Below the pieces are notes generated by a model. The model saw only the letters and a list, made by a program, of their open reading frames with translations, was not told the DNA's origin and did no database searches. A program made the translations under genes and the position numbers. Shown piece by piece: positions 31,801-40,195 of a stretch of DNA of 64,000 bases (position 1 is its first letter; each line of letters starts with the position of its first letter). The stretch is from Heterocephalus glaber (Eukaryota; Chordata; Mammalia; Rodentia; Bathyergidae): NCBI RefSeq assembly GCF_000247695.1, contig NW_004624801.1, positions 6,524,975-6,588,974 of the forward strand, read 5' to 3'.

Positions 31801-34218
31801 TAGCTCAAGGCATCACCTTTAGCTTCCCACCCAGCCTGTTATTTTCCTCAAAGAGGCCTTCTTCCGGCCTGCCCTCCAAGCTTAGGCAACGTGAGCATCA
31901 GAGGAAAGCACTGGAAACTCTTGGAAATTCCCAAGTCTATTTCAAGACCATTTCTAGCCAGCTGGTTCTTCTGTTAGTTCCACCACTGGGTCAGCTGGAG
32001 AGGACACGGATATCTGTGTCCCTGACCCAGGGCCTTATGCACAGGCCAGCTCAGAAAGGGAGCGGGAGATGGGAGCAAATGCCTGTAATTCTGAAACTCT
32101 GAGAGGCTGAGGGAGGAGGGACACAAATTTAATCCTGACCATAGCAATTTAGGGAGACCCTGTTTCAAAAAAGTAAAGGGTGGCTAGGGATGTAGTTCAG
32201 TTCAAAATCCTGGGTTAAATCCTGCCCCCCCCCCCGCAATGGTGGGGACCTGAGCCTCCAAGGGAGGAAACTGACTTATGAATTCTCTTGCTGCGTGGGT
32301 TCTCTTAGGACAGCCAGCACCAGGACCTGAACTCCTTTTATTTTCCCTGTCCTTCAAAGCACCCACATTCTTTAGAGAATGTGCATCTACCTGGATGGGA
32401 TGGGGGCATCCTATTTCAACACCAACCATTGCATCTAGTGCATTAGAAGTTACACAGGCTCAGAGCCCAAAAGCCTTACAGAGAAGTGCTGTGCCCCAGA
32501 GGCTCAGGATGTGACAGCAGGCCACTAAACACCATCCTGGTTTTCAGTCGGAAACTCATTGCTGGGGGATAAAGGATCAAGGCATAATCAGGGCTGATGG
32601 AGAGCCAGCAGTGGCCTGAGATTAGTACAGATGCCTTCTCCTGTGCCCTGGAGCCCACAAGTGAGGCCAGAACCCCAAACACAGGAGCAAAGGGAACATC
32701 TCAGCGCATGTCCAAACCCCTCCCCCAGCCAGGATGGCAGGGCCACTCCCTCCTCTCCGGGATGCACACAACTGCCCCCCTCGGGCTGGGTAGGAGCCAC
32801 TCTAATGACACAATTAGTCACCCACTTGTCAAGCAAAAAGCTTGCTCAGAAGGGGTCTGGCATAAAGAAAAACGCCACTGAGCCCAGTCTCCCCTCCCGA
32901 CTTCCATCCAGTGTTAACCATTGTGTCCAGCAAAGGACAGAGTGGGCATCCTCGGCCACCCTGACACCGTCCATGCTGCCCTCCTCACTAAGCAAAGGCA
33001 CCCAGGGACAGGACAAGGTGCTACAATCTGATTAGGGGGCCGGGGATTTATTTAGCTTAGTGGTTCCGGCGCCTGCCTCACAAGCGCAAGGTCCTGAGTT
33101 CGATCCCCGGTACCAAAAAAAAAAAAAAGAAAGAAAGAAAAAATCTGACTGGAGACCCGAGGTGGTGGCCTGAGCTAGCCAAGGGGTGCAATGCTGGGAT
33201 GGTGGGCCAGGGGCTTTTCGGTCTGAAGAGATTCCTGTGACAGCACTGGGCCGGATGGGAGTGGGCAAGGGACGTCCTGAAGTAAGTCGGGGCCTAGGTG
33301 GGAGCCAACGCCAGAGTGGCCCGGGGCAGAGGTGGGGAAGGCCGGCCTGGAGGTGTCCGGAGCTCCGAGGGTGTGTGTGTGTGGGACATGCCAAGGCCCA
33401 CTTGCAGCTGGAAAAGGACAATAAAAATGACTGCAATGGTCTCGTCCGGTCCTATGGGCCTCACGAAACACCACATCGACTCTGGAATATGGATTTCAAG
33501 TTGGCCTAAAAAAGAGGCAGCTTTCCTTCCCCTCACCTCCTCAAAGTACTCTATTTCCAACATCCAGACAACTCCTACTGCGGGTCTCGAAAGAAGCCAC
33601 GTGCATGTGGATTTTGGAACCGGTGGGCGCCAGAGGCAGGAGGAGGGAGCGGAGCAAAATTCCAGGCGGTCGGAGGCCGGAGCGGCGCAGCTCTGGGACT
33701 CGACCCGACCCGACCCGACCCCTCCGGGGTAGCTCCTGGCGCCCAGGGGCGGAGGAGGGAGGAAGGAAACAAGCCAACTCCAGCCCACCCTCCCCCGGCT
33801 GCACTTTCTGGGGGAGGATGGAGTCTGAGGGCTGAGACTTTGCACGCCCGGACTCTCCCTTCCCTTCCCGGGGGTGGTCAGGCCGGGAGGCTCGCGGGGG
33901 CCTAGGCCAGCGGGGACACCAGGGGCGCGGGCGCCCAGGGAGGGAAGGCCCCGTGCGTACCTTCTTGGCCTCGGCCATCAGATCCTCCGCCTGTGCCGGC
34001 GCCGCCGCGGGCTCCCCGGGCTCCTCCGGGCCCTCGGGTTCTCCGGGTCCCGCGGGCTCCGGGGCGCAGGGGCTGGGCGGCGTGGGGGTCCCGGTGGTCT
34101 CGGCCGGTGGAGCGGGCTTTGGGGCCGCCCCGCGTCGCAGCAGCAGCCAGGCGAGCAGCAGCGCTAGCACCGTGAACAGCGCGGGGAGCGTGGCCAGCAG
34201 CTCGGCTGGCACCTCCAT
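8065..34218 (-). CDS. MXRA7: MXRA7, matrix-remodelling-associated protein 7 (4 coding exons)
   Basis: Coding exons on the minus strand are 33961-34218, 18302-18365, 15042-15135 and 8065-8179, giving 531 nt and 176 aa. All introns are GT..AG and the reading phases join exactly. Residues about 7-27 are a Leu-rich hydrophobic segment followed by RR, which fits an N-terminal signal-anchor. Next comes a Pro/Glu/Gly/Ala-rich stretch to residue 86, an acidic patch starting EEEPDSDGDKG (exon 2), the basic/acidic block KYSPGQLRGNQYKKMMTKEE (exon 3), and a conserved tail ending in EQLRLYDM. The AUG at 34216-34218 has G at -3 and G at +4. The human protein as I remember it is 204 aa; the shortfall lies in the low-complexity Pro/Glu region. 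The molecular role is poorly known; the name comes from co-expression with matrix-remodelling genes. Intron 1 (about 15.6 kb) holds most of the SINEs. Identification is secure from the C-terminal half. Confidence 0.95.
8323..8520 (+). mobile_element. Partial B1 (8323-8405) followed by an ID element (about 8440-8520)
   Basis: The first part has GTGGGAGGCTGAGGCAGGAGG and CAGCCTGGGCTACAT. The second is GGGCCGGGGATTTAGCTCAGTGG to GTTCGATCCCTGGTACC plus A-tail. Confidence 0.85.
9240..9740. mobile_element. Decayed Tc1/mariner-like DNA transposon
   Basis: The segment contains a broken frame with transposase-like words (QKWFRKWQELWDTC and GGEWQCVFCNQFLKF) and an end-like stretch at 9666-9720 that is shared with 20560-20650. 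Multiple frameshifts make it inactive. Family assignment is from memory. Confidence 0.4.
10080..14180 (-). other. SINE-free part of MXRA7 intron 3
   Basis: No SINE is recognised here, nor anywhere between about 8.52 and 15.20 kb. An AATAAA on the minus strand is at 10102-10107. Within the block I recognise only the CTCF-like site at 11902-11915. It could be an alternative 3' terminal exon of MXRA7. Confidence 0.45.
11902..11915 (-). promoter_or_regulatory. CTCF-like motif, one mismatch
   Basis: The minus strand reads CCAGGAGAGGGCGC, which differs from the CTCF core consensus only at position 5. It lies in the SINE-free part of MXRA7 intron 3. Confidence 0.4.
14330..15060. promoter_or_regulatory. 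CpG-rich block adjoining MXRA7 exon 3
   Basis: CpG density rises sharply just downstream (on the gene strand) of the exon 3 donor at 15041. The block carries the CTCF-core match at 14462-14475. It could be an intragenic CpG island with enhancer, insulator or alternative promoter activity. No transcription start can be placed. Confidence 0.45.
14462..14475 (+). promoter_or_regulatory. CTCF-core motif, full consensus match
   Basis: CCAGCAGGGGGCGC fits every position of the CTCF core CCASYAGRKGGCRS. It lies in a CpG-rich block of MXRA7 intron 3. Confidence 0.7.
15205..15330 (-). mobile_element. B1 SINE
   Basis: It contains TTTTTGAGACAGGGTTTCCC, GCCTCAGCCTCCCGCGGGCTGGGATTACA, in reverse complement, with C-rich tracts inside. 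Confidence 0.8.
16402..16605 (+). mobile_element. B1-dID dimeric SINE
   Basis: The B1 half has AGCCAGGTGTGGTGGTGCAC and GGAGGCTGAGGCAGGAGG. The ID-like half has AGGGCTGAGGATGCAGGTC and TTAATTCCCAGTAC. Confidence 0.85.
17545..17660. repeat. Old interspersed-repeat fragment
   Basis: 'cgaacatacacaaaaatacagcaggcag' to 'gtgttgacattttgctactttc' resembles a common old mammalian repeat. A similar fragment occurs at about 30240-30480. The class is not certain. Confidence 0.35.
17790..17975 (-). mobile_element. ID-like piece then B1 SINE, minus strand
   Basis: A diverged ID-like tail at about 17790-17850 is followed by a B1 (GACCTAGTCTTGCTAAATTGCC to GTGTGCCACCACACC). This is the reverse of a B1-dID dimer. 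Confidence 0.7.
18836..19030 (-). repeat. Pyrimidine-rich tracts flanking an ID SINE
   Basis: A TTCC/TTTC-rich tract at 18836-18895 and a (TC)n-rich tract at about 18989-19030 flank a minus-strand ID at about 18897-18985 (GTACCAGGGATTGAACTCAGG to TGAGCTAAATCCCCGGC). Confidence 0.8.
19060..19170 (-). mobile_element. Partial B1 SINE
   Basis: It contains TTTTGAGACAAGGTCTCCC and GATCCTCCTGCGTCAGCCTCCC, in reverse complement. Confidence 0.75.
20390..20520 (+). mobile_element. B1 SINE with a short ID-like tail
   Basis: It contains AGCTGGACACAGTGATTCAC, GGAGGCTGAGGCAGGAGGATAG, an A/T-rich linker and AGGGCTAGCGATATAGCTCC, a truncated B1-dID dimer. Confidence 0.75.
20560..20650. mobile_element. Mariner-like fragment related to 9666-9740
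   Basis: 'tattttgaggggactcatggcagtgtgtctttta' parallels 'cgttttgaggggggcgaatggcaatgtgtcttc' at 9663-9696. It is an inactive end fragment. Confidence 0.4.
20965..21260 (-). mobile_element. Two adjacent B1 SINEs
   Basis: A full reverse-complement B1 ends at about 21165 (TTTTTTGAGACAGGGTCTCGC to GATGTGCGCCACC). A second, partial B1 unit follows immediately (GAGACAAGGTCTTGATAAATTG to GATTACAGATGCA). Confidence 0.85.
21280..21510 (+). mobile_element. Two ID SINEs in tandem orientation
   Basis: About 21280-21367 and 21421-21506 are ID elements with box A (TAGCTCAGTGG) and box B (GGTTCGATCCC in the second). The second is flanked by the 8-bp repeat ATTTTCTT at 21413-21420 and 21508-21515. Confidence 0.9.
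21570..21715 (+). mobile_element. B1 SINE
   Basis: It contains GGGCATGGTGGCACATGCC, GGAGGCTGAGGCAGGAGG, GCCAGCCTGGGCTACATAG and an A-rich tail. Confidence 0.9.
22180..22325 (+). mobile_element. B1 SINE
   Basis: It contains GTGGTGGCCCATGCCTGTAG, GTTGAGGCAGGAGGATCACC and GAGACCTTGTCTC. Confidence 0.85.
22385..22470 (-). mobile_element. ID-like SINE, diverged
   Basis: It contains GTGGTGCTGGCACTGAACTAGGGCC and ACGAGCTACACTCTCAGCCC, in reverse complement. Confidence 0.55.
22595..22705 (+). mobile_element. B1 SINE
   Basis: It contains CTCAGCCTGGTAGGGCACGCC and GGAGGCTGAGACAGGACG, with an A-tail. Confidence 0.8.
22928..23010 (+). mobile_element. 5' part of a B1 SINE with a GGA run
   Basis: It contains GCTGGGCCTGGTGGTCCACACC to GGCTGAGGCAGGAGGAGGAGG and then breaks off. 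Confidence 0.75.
23245..23350 (-). mobile_element. Partial B1 SINE
   Basis: It contains GATATGCTGTTCAGGCTGGGCTTG and GCCTCAGCCTCCTGGGCAGCTGGG, in reverse complement. Confidence 0.65.
23375..24110 (+). mobile_element. MaLR/MLT1-type LTR split by a MER2-type DNA element
   Basis: The outer pieces (about 23375-23456 and 23786-24110) contain LTR-like words ('aaatgtgtcc', 'gtcttcaccc', 'ccatgtgaggaca', 'ccctgggaaatgaat'). The inner 23457-23785 reads as a minus-strand Tigger-related MER2 element ('ggttctgcatctgtggctccaaccc', 'ggttctatgtaaatact'). Both are non-coding fossils. Confidence 0.5.
23457..23785 (-). mobile_element. MER2-type (Tigger-related) non-autonomous DNA transposon
   Basis: It shows words typical of MER2 in reverse complement, such as CTGTGTCCACAGGTTCTGCAT near the start and 'ttctatgtaaatactgtgcccctttctgcaaggggcactgagtgtctgtgggg' near the end. 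There is no transposase. Confidence 0.6.
24155..24355 (+). mobile_element. B1-dID dimeric SINE
   Basis: The B1 half has GCTGCAATCCCAGCACCTTG and GGCTGAGGCAGGAGG. The ID half is AGGCCTAGGGGTGTAGCTCAATG to GGTTCAATCTCCAGTACC. Confidence 0.85.
25340..25655 (-). mobile_element. ID element (about 25436-25518) and B1 (25525-25655), minus strand
   Basis: The ID is TTTTTTGGTACCAGGGATCG to TGAGCTAAATCCCTGGCCC, preceded by a partial ID-like piece from 25382. The B1 contains AGAGACAGGGTCTTGC and TGCTGGGATTACAGACCTGC. Confidence 0.85.
26560..26795 (-). mobile_element. B1 then ID SINE, minus strand
   Basis: The B1 has TTTTGACATAGGGTCTTGC to TTACAGGTGTGTGACACC. The ID has CTACTGGGAATCAAACTCAGG to CACTGAGCTACATACATCCC. 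Confidence 0.8.
27560..27675 (-). mobile_element. Partial B1 SINE
   Basis: It contains TCTGAGGCAGGGTCTCGTTAG and ACTCAGGCTCCCACAGTGG, in reverse complement. Confidence 0.65.
27885..28195 (+). mobile_element. Tigger-type (TcMar) DNA transposon remnant
   Basis: 'cttctgtggttcagttacccacagtcaatcatggaatgaaaatattaaatggg' and 'ttgttaatctcttgctatgcctaatttagaaattaaactgcatc' are typical of the ends of Tigger elements. The middle is deleted and there is no open transposase. A truncated ID is inserted at 28041-28068. Confidence 0.6.
28026..28083 (-). mobile_element. 5'-truncated ID with a perfect 15-bp target-site duplication
   Basis: The 15-bp sequence TATTGTTAATCTCTT occurs at 28026-28040 and 28069-28083. 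Between them is only a T-run and GGCACCGGGGATCGAACTC, the 3' end of an ID in reverse complement. Confidence 0.8.
28335..28400 (-). mobile_element. Partial B1 SINE
   Basis: It contains TTTTTTGAGACAGGGTCTCGG and GCCCAGGCTGGCCTCGAATTCC and then stops. Confidence 0.8.
28832..28888. repeat. (TG)n(GA)n compound microsatellite
   Basis: About 15 TG units at 28832-28862 are followed by about 12 GA units to 28888. An ID-like piece in reverse complement (about 28888-28945) follows. Confidence 0.95.
28888..29085 (-). mobile_element. ID-like piece then B1 SINE, minus strand
   Basis: 'gctggggattgagcccaactcagggcc' is an ID-like end. The B1 reads TTTTGAGGCAGGGTTTTAC to GACATGTGCTGTCACATC, so this is a reversed B1-dID dimer. 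Confidence 0.75.
29228..29385 (-). mobile_element. B1 SINE
   Basis: It contains TTTTTTGAGACAGGGTCTCATC, a repeated 'gaattcactatgtagccc' segment and GATTCCAGGTGTGTGCCACC, in reverse complement. Confidence 0.85.
29505..29885 (+). mobile_element. MaLR/MLT1-type LTR
   Basis: 'gttgtggactaaatccccccc', 'ggaggtggggactttggg', 'gatgaggccatgaccctgg', 'gatgggattagtgccctta' and 'gcctccaccaacgtgagaaac' follow the order seen in mammalian MaLR LTRs. It is non-coding. Confidence 0.6.
30525..30945. mobile_element. Short ID-like pieces (30525-30590, 30765-30825, plus) and a B1 (30840-30945, minus)
   Basis: The plus pieces have GGCTAGGGATGTAGTGCAG and 'ggtcctgggttcaatccctag'. The minus B1 has GTTTTTGAAATGGGGTCTTGCC to CAGCCTTCCAGGTAGCTAGG. 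Confidence 0.6.
31490..31800. other. Possible intronic enhancer in MXRA7 intron 1
   Basis: The SINE-free block has an AP-1 consensus TGAGTCA at 31568-31574 and several CAGCTG E-boxes nearby (such as GCAGCAGCTGCCAGCAGCTG and GGCAGCAGCTGCC). It may be regulatory, but motif density in a GC-rich block is weak evidence. Confidence 0.3.
32065..32245 (+). mobile_element. B1-dID dimeric SINE
   Basis: The B1 half is diverged ('gggagatgggagcaaatgcctgtaatt'). The ID half has GGCTAGGGATGTAGTTCAG and ends near AAATCCTGCCCC. Confidence 0.75.
33040..33145 (+). mobile_element. ID SINE with extended A-tail
   Basis: It contains GGGCCGGGGATTTATTTAGC, GTTCGATCCCCGGTACC and an A-rich tail with GAAA repeats. Flanks carry an imperfect repeat AATCTGATT/AATCTGACT. 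Confidence 0.85.
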
Positions 34219-34400
34219 CGCGCCACGGCCGCCTAGTGCAGACCGCTTTCCCAGACCCGAGGGAGCCCGCCGCACCCGGCCGCCAGGTCCCGCCCCAAGG
34301 CGGAGCCTCCTTCCCGCCCCCGCCCCGTGGGCGGGACTTAGGTGCTGGGGACCCTCACCCTCGGGGGGCGCTGGAGCGCCAGCCTAGGCCTGGCTGGGAA
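33600..34400 (-). promoter_or_regulatory. MXRA7: MXRA7 CpG-island promoter and exon 1
   Basis: The GC- and CpG-dense stretch surrounds the MXRA7 start codon and first exon. It has no clear TATA box on the minus strand, as is usual for a broad CpG-island promoter. A (CCCGA)n-type pentamer run sits at about 33703-33722, within intron 1. The transcription start should lie at or above about 34.25 kb but cannot be placed exactly. Confidence 0.7.
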
Positions 34401-35114
34401 GCCTGATGCTTTGGGGGAACGATTTAATCTGATTATCTGAGCTCAGGCTCGGTTTGCACCACTGAGAGATTCTCGCTTCTCAGGTGCCCCTTCGAGTATC
34501 ATCTCCTGGTATCACTTCGGCCCCCCCGAACAGAACCCCACCTTGGAGCCGTCTGCAAATACAGGTGCGAGCTGGGGAAGGGGTGAGGCGGGAAGCTTCA
34601 CTAACCCAGAAAGGGTCCTGGAAATTGCGGCCCTGACTGCTCTGTGAGACAACCAATAACAATCGCGAAGCCTCGCTGCTTTCCGCCCTGTGTTTAGGGG
34701 CGGGTCAACTGCCTGTGTTCCTGAGCACTGATCTAATACGCTTCCACTTCTCAGATGGAGGTGGCACTGCGTCCTTCCTGGGCGAAGCCAGCAGCCTTCA
34801 ACACAGGCCCTACTGAGACAAGGCTGCCTCTGAAAGGCTGGAATTCAGGGCCAGGTCCTGGGGGTCAACACTGTTTTCCCTGCTGGCTTTCTCTGCACAC
34901 TTCTGGAATGTATTCGGGGTGGGAATGCAGAATGAGGGACAGGAAGGCTACTGCTTTTCTCCAAATCCTTCCAGAGCTCTGCTGCTGAACAGTGTATGTT
35001 AGTGACAAATATGCTGTAATCAAAAACATGCTTCCCTACCATTCATCACCCCACAAAAACACTGGGCAGGTCGTCAGGTACCATGCCCAACACAGGGCCT
35101 CATGTCCAAAGCAG

Positions 35115-35250
35115 GGTGGCTGAGCAAGATGGCACACACCTGTAGTCCCAGCTGCTAGAAGGCTGAGGCAGGAGGGTCCCTTGAGCCCAGAGGTTTGAGT
35201 TGAACCTGGGCAACACAGCCAGACATTGTCTCAAATCAAAGAAAAAAAGC
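35115..35250 (+). mobile_element. B1 SINE
   Basis: It contains GCTGAGCAAGATGGCACACACC and GGCTGAGGCAGGAGGGTCC, with a tail of AAAGAAAAAAAG. Confidence 0.75.
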
Positions 35251-35479
35251 AGAAGCAAGGTTCCAGTTTTCCAATTTTTGCTTAGCATGCATCTAATACT
35301 TTCTTGGGATGTAAACTGCGATGCTAGATGGGGTGCTTCTTTTAAAACACAAGAGCCAGGTGGACCCCTGGCTGCTACATGAGCTCTGGTTATGAAACAG
35401 AAGAGCTTTATCCTGCTGCAACTCATGTTTGCAGGGAGATGCCTTTACTTTTAGTGGTTGATGAAAAAGGTGTGATGTT

Positions 35480-35615
35480 TAGTGGTGCAATCTCAGCACT
35501 TGGGAGGCTGAGGCAGGAGGATTGCTGTGAGCTCCAGGCCAGTGAAGCTACACAGTGAGTTCAAGCCTAGAGCAGGCGGTGACAGACCCGTCTCAAAACA
35601 AAGAAGAAAAAGGTG
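35480..35615 (+). mobile_element. B1 SINE
   Basis: It contains TTAGTGGTGCAATCTCAGCAC, GGAGGCTGAGGCAGGAGGATTGC and a tail with CAAAGAAGAAAAA. Confidence 0.8.
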
Positions 35616-35801
35616 GAATGGGCTTTGTCTCTAGACTGCTGCTGGCTTTTGACCACTGTTGGAATTCTGGACAAATGCTGGTTTAAAGTGTATTTTTAAG
35701 AGGTCTTGTTCTGCTGACAAACGTTCTATTGATTTTTAAATGAGTAAGAGTGAAAAGAAAAGACACAACAATGCAGAAAACACAACCCCAAATCCAGTTG
35801 C

Positions 35802-35807
35802 TTTATT
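35802..35807 (-). terminator. JMJD6: AATAAA, candidate distal poly(A) signal of JMJD6
   Basis: The minus strand reads AATAAA, in the sequence GTTGCTTTATTTAAAATG on the plus strand. From memory, the human JMJD6 locus is much longer than its coding part and ends close to the MXRA7 promoter, and this site sits 1.6 kb above MXRA7 exon 1. Confidence 0.45.
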
Positions 35808-36639
35808 TAAAATGAACAAGTTTCATCTAAGTGAAAGTTAAAAAACACCGACCCAATGGCAGACCCCATGGGCGTTCCATAGCAGACGCTACAGCATGGG
35901 GAACACAGAACCGAGACTGCTCAGGGTTCTGTTTGACAACTGCAGGAGCCCAGCTCTGTGGGGTCTGGCAAGGTCACCGCGGAGACAGGCAGGCAAGGGC
36001 TGGTTTCCTCGGAAGATGGGGGGCTTGGTGACTCCAATTTCTGATCTAACAATGAGACAAATTGAGAGGTACCACCTACGGGCCTATACTCTTCTAGTTT
36101 TGCTGAAAACAGCGTGACAACAACAGGACATCTTGACAAAAGCTAGGAAAGAGAAGCTAGACTCCGCTGAACCTGTCAGGAGTGTCAGCACACACATCAC
36201 AGCCGCTTCTCTGGGAAAAGCTACACACAACTACGGCACCTACAGCTGTGTGTTCACATGCGTGCCCTAGACAGCACCTCTACAACACTGACTGACTCAC
36301 TCCATCCCGTTCTCGTGCCTACAGTCCTAAGTTCAGGGCTGGGTTCTGGACTTGTGAGGCTTATCGGCAATTTGCTGTGAGCTTTCTTAAATTTCCAGTT
36401 ACTCTACAAAGAAACAGTGTCCGGATCCAGCACATGGTGTATGGTTGGCCATGCCCCTTCATGAAGAGCTGGTCCACTTGTTTAGGGAGGGTGGCACTTG
36501 CTTTTCTGGCTGCGGAAGCGCACACACTCTTGTCTCCTACTCTTATGAACAGCAGCAGCTATTGCCGAGCAAGCTCCTCAAGGTCAGGGACCCTGGCTTG
36601 TCCCTGCTGTACCTCTGGCACCAAGAGCAGTCCAGGTAC

Positions 36640-36800
36640 TCCAACTTTTTTTTTTTCTGAGACAGGGTCTTGCTATGTAGTTCGGCTGGCAGGCCTTGAA
36701 TTCACTATGTAGCCCAGGCTGGCCTCAAACTCCTGCAATCTTCCTGCCTCAGCTTCCCGAGTGCTGGGATTATAGGTGTGTGCCACCATGGCTGGCAGTA
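36640..36800 (-). mobile_element. B1 SINE
   Basis: It contains TTCTGAGACAGGGTCTTGC, 'gaattcactatgtagcccagg' and GATTATAGGTGTGTGCCACC, in reverse complement. Confidence 0.85.
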
Positions 36801-37477
36801 GAACTTTTGCTGGGTGCTTAAATTACTAAGCAGTGGGCAATGCAAGAATAAAATGTGACTGTGAGTGGTGTCCCTGCTTTGGCGGCTCTTCCCTCAGGAG
36901 CCTCACCCTCAGCATCCCAGGACCACTGACAACTCCAGGGCCACCTATGCAGCTGCACTGGACTCTCCTGGGGTGACGGGGACCAAATTCCCAAAGGCCC
37001 AGTGCCCTGGGTCCTACTCAGGTCGCTCCTCCCCATCCTTCCAATATTCCTTTTTCCAAGATACAGCTCTTTGGGTTTAAGATCAGTAGCCATCCTGGAG
37101 AATAATCCCCAGAAATGGTCTTGAATTGCATCCTTCTCTTTCTTCCTGCTGACTCGATTCAAAGGAGGAGCACAGGCCAGGTGGGAGGGAAGAGTGGAGT
37201 CCTGAACACCTGGTGCTCAGGCTCCCCCACCTCACTCTGCTTCCACAGTGGACTGCTGAATCCTTGGCCTGGCACCCCACAATTATTCATGGGGTGGCAA
37301 GAGCATCACATAATCTGTGCTGTCCAGCACTGTCAGGAGAGAGGACTGTGGCCAGGTCCCTTGTTTCTGCTGGTGTCTAGCAACCAGGAATCACCTCCAG
37401 CATTTGAAGAAATGGGGAGCTGAGCTTTCAGTTTCAAATTTCTGCTCCATCAGAGGCCACTGGCAATACGTCCCACT

Positions 37478-37491
37478 GCACCCTCTGGTGG
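37478..37491 (-). promoter_or_regulatory. CTCF-like motif, one mismatch
   Basis: The minus strand reads CCACCAGAGGGTGC, one base from the CTCF core consensus. It lies between JMJD6 and MXRA7, in what may be the extended JMJD6 3' region. Confidence 0.45.
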
Positions 37492-37594
37492 CAGAGAGCC
37501 CTTCTTTTGGCTGAAGTTTAGGGGGAAGCGAGATAGCAACAAGGGGAGGGGGGAAATGTGAAGATGACAAGAAAAGTCTTTTTAAAAGCTGCAG

Positions 37595-37790
37595 GAGTAG
37601 CTGGGCAAGGTAGTGCAGGGCTCTAATCCCAGCTACTGCAGAGGTGGAGGCAAGTTCGAGGCCAGCCTGGGCAATGTGGTGAGTTCTTATCTTAAAAGAG
37701 CTGGGGATGTAGCCCAGTGGTACAGCACTTGTCTGGCACACAGGAGGCTGAGTCCCATCCCCAGTATTGAAAGGGGGAAAAAAACCCCAA
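37595..37790 (+). mobile_element. B1-dID dimeric SINE
   Basis: The B1 half has GCTGGGCAAGGTAGTGCAGG and GCCAGCCTGGGCAATGTGG. The ID half has GAGCTGGGGATGTAGCCCAGTGG and ends near CCCAGTATTG. Confidence 0.8.
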
Positions 37791-39754
37791 AAAACAAAAA
37801 CACAAAAACACAAGGAGGAGGAACATCTTTCAGTATTACTAGAGCACTTCAACTCTCAGGATTTGACTCGACTCAGAGACAAGCATATCCCGGCCCATCA
37901 GGGACCAGGGGGAGCTGCCTTCTCTCCTTCACTCCGGCAGGGAGTGGCAGCCTCTGCAGGAGAGGATTCTCCCACCTAGGCACACAGTGGGGCTGGGGTT
38001 TCAGGATACAGAAAGCTGAACTGAGAGAAAACAGGACCAGCCTCCTAAAGCAAAGGTACACGACCCAGAGTCAGGAAATGATAAAACCTGTTTTCCTTGA
38101 ATTTAGGGGCAGATTAAGGCAAGCAGGTGATTCTAGAGGGCGAGACAGGGAACCTGCTGGTCAGTCTCCAAGTTTTCCACCAGAGCTCTGCAAAAGCACC
38201 CACAGATCCTAAAGACTAGAAGCACCATCCCTGTCTCTCTCCTGTGTGGAACACAAGCTGCCTGCTTGATGTCCGTAGGCCAAACAAATGGGGGACACAG
38301 TGATGAAGTCCCTTAAAGAGGTGGGAAGAATGTGCTGCTGGAAGGTGGCCTGTTTATAAGTTAAATTCCAAGACAAAAGCACACTAAATACCATTCTCTC
38401 TGAGCAAACAGGTGTTGCCCCTGACCCCTAAATGCACCACACAGAACACCCCTGAAATTTCACAGCCTGAGTGTGGACAAAGATGACTCCTAGGATGGTA
38501 CTGAACAGCAGAGGATGAGCTGGACACAGCTGGCCTCTGCATGCATCCTTGGCACGGTGCATCCTGGGGGGCAGCACATACAGTGCTTCTTCCACAGGCC
38601 GCTTCCCCCACAGCTCCGAGTGCACTTGCCATTCCTGGGGTCTCTGCTTGTGCAGCCACTGTTCCTTACCAACAGCAGGGAGGGGACAGGCAGAGTGAGT
38701 GAGACTCGGAAGGGATCACAACCCTCTAGCCTCGGGGTTCACCCATGTGGTTTTGCACAAGATAACACAGAACTTTCTTACCCAACATCATGGTAGCTTC
38801 AGTGTTTCCCTGAGCTGGCCGAGCTTTTAAACTTCTTGGCAATCTAGTCTTAGCAAGCAGTAAAACCAGCATCTGACCGAAGACAGGAGCTTGGACCAGA
38901 GAAGGAAGATCCAAATTCAAAGACAAAGAAGTAGGAGCAGAAGACGTGAGAACTGAGTTGCGTGGCAGCCAACAGCTCACACAGAGCCACCTCGGGGAGT
39001 CTCTCTATTTGCTCAGGGATGAGCCCGGCCTCCACATGTGTCCCTAATCCTGCCAAGGAAAGTACAACCGCCTGTCATCAGCATGTAGACAGCACAGCTG
39101 GCCACAGCGCTGGATGGCAATGTTAACAGCGGAGCCCTGGGTCCCCATGCTGAAGTGACGGTAGGGCTCTCTACAAACCTTTCCCAGAAATTACAGAGTC
39201 ACATGTCAGGTACAGAAGTGAGTATATAACAGAAACAACTTAGTGGCAAGAGGGGAAACCTAAGCTTGGCTGTGAAAAGGACAACTAGGGCTGAGAAGTG
39301 TACACTCTAGCCTGATAAATTTCCTTGAATAAGAACCTGACTTTCCCCGTGCAATCCCAGCTGCATCACAGGGAACACAGAGAAGATACCACAAAGGAAC
39401 ATGGGTCCTGAACTTGCATTACTCATCTAAGAAGACAGCTGCTGTTCTTTTTTAAGAACATAACAGGGACATCACCTTCAGACACTGAGAATGCTATGGA
39501 CTTCAGTATTTTACTATCTTCCCCAGCCTCGCCTCTCAACTTCTCCACCACTGCAGTGAAAAAGGATCTCTGGGACTGCAAGACCCCAGAGGCACACAGC
39601 AGGGACAACCTTCACCATGCATCTGTCACATGCTGCACAGGGCAGGGTCTGGCAGACAGCTTCTCTCACTGCTTTTGAAGGTGAGCTCTAACTAATTTAG
39701 ATCCAACTTTGTATAAAAAGAAAACAAAACTTCAAGACGTGATTGAGATATTGT

Positions 39755-39905
39755 AAGAAAAGTCAGGTGTGGGGTACATGCCTGTTATTCCAGCATTTGG
39801 GAGGCTGAGGTAAGAGGATCACTGCAAGTTTAAGGGCAGGCTGTGCTACATAGTGAATTCAAAGCCAGTGCAGCCTATATAGGAAGTCCCTGTTTCAAAA
39901 ACAAA
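39755..39905 (+). mobile_element. B1 SINE
   Basis: It contains GTCAGGTGTGGGGTACATGCC, GGAGGCTGAGGTAAGAGG and a repeated 'gaattcaaagccagtgc' segment, with a CAAAAACAAAAC tail. Confidence 0.8.
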
Positions 39906-40022
39906 ACTAATGGGCTGGGGATTTAGCTCAGTGGTTCCCCCGCCTGCCTCGAAAGCGAAAGGTCCCGAGTTTGATCCGTGGTACCAAAAAAACCACAATA
40001 AAACAAACAACACAAAACTAAT
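39901..40022 (+). mobile_element. ID SINE with perfect 11-bp target-site duplication
   Basis: ACAAAACTAAT is at 39901-39911 and again at 40012-40022. Between them is GGGCTGGGGATTTAGCTCAGTGG to GATCCGTGGTACC plus an A-rich tail, inserted at the end of the preceding B1. Confidence 0.85.
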
Positions 40023-40044
40023 AAAGCAAACAAAAATAAAAGAT

Positions 40045-40195
40045 GTTTGCTGGGTGTGGTGGCACACAACTGTAATCCCAGCGTTTGGTAGGCTGAAGCA
40101 GGGGGATCACTGCGAATTCAAGGCTAGCCTGAACTACATAGCGAGACCCTGTTTCAAAAAACAAAACAAAGACATAATTAAAAAAAAAAAAAAAT
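40045..40195 (+). mobile_element. B1 SINE
   Basis: It contains GCTGGGTGTGGTGGCACACAAC, GCCTGAACTACATAGCGAGACCC and an A-rich tail. Confidence 0.9.

Noticed and set aside
33541..34275. 244-codon minus-strand frame that extends MXRA7 exon 1 at both ends
   Set aside because: The downstream part reads through the exon 1 donor (33960) into intron 1, and the upstream part lacks an AUG. Only 33961-34218 is coding.
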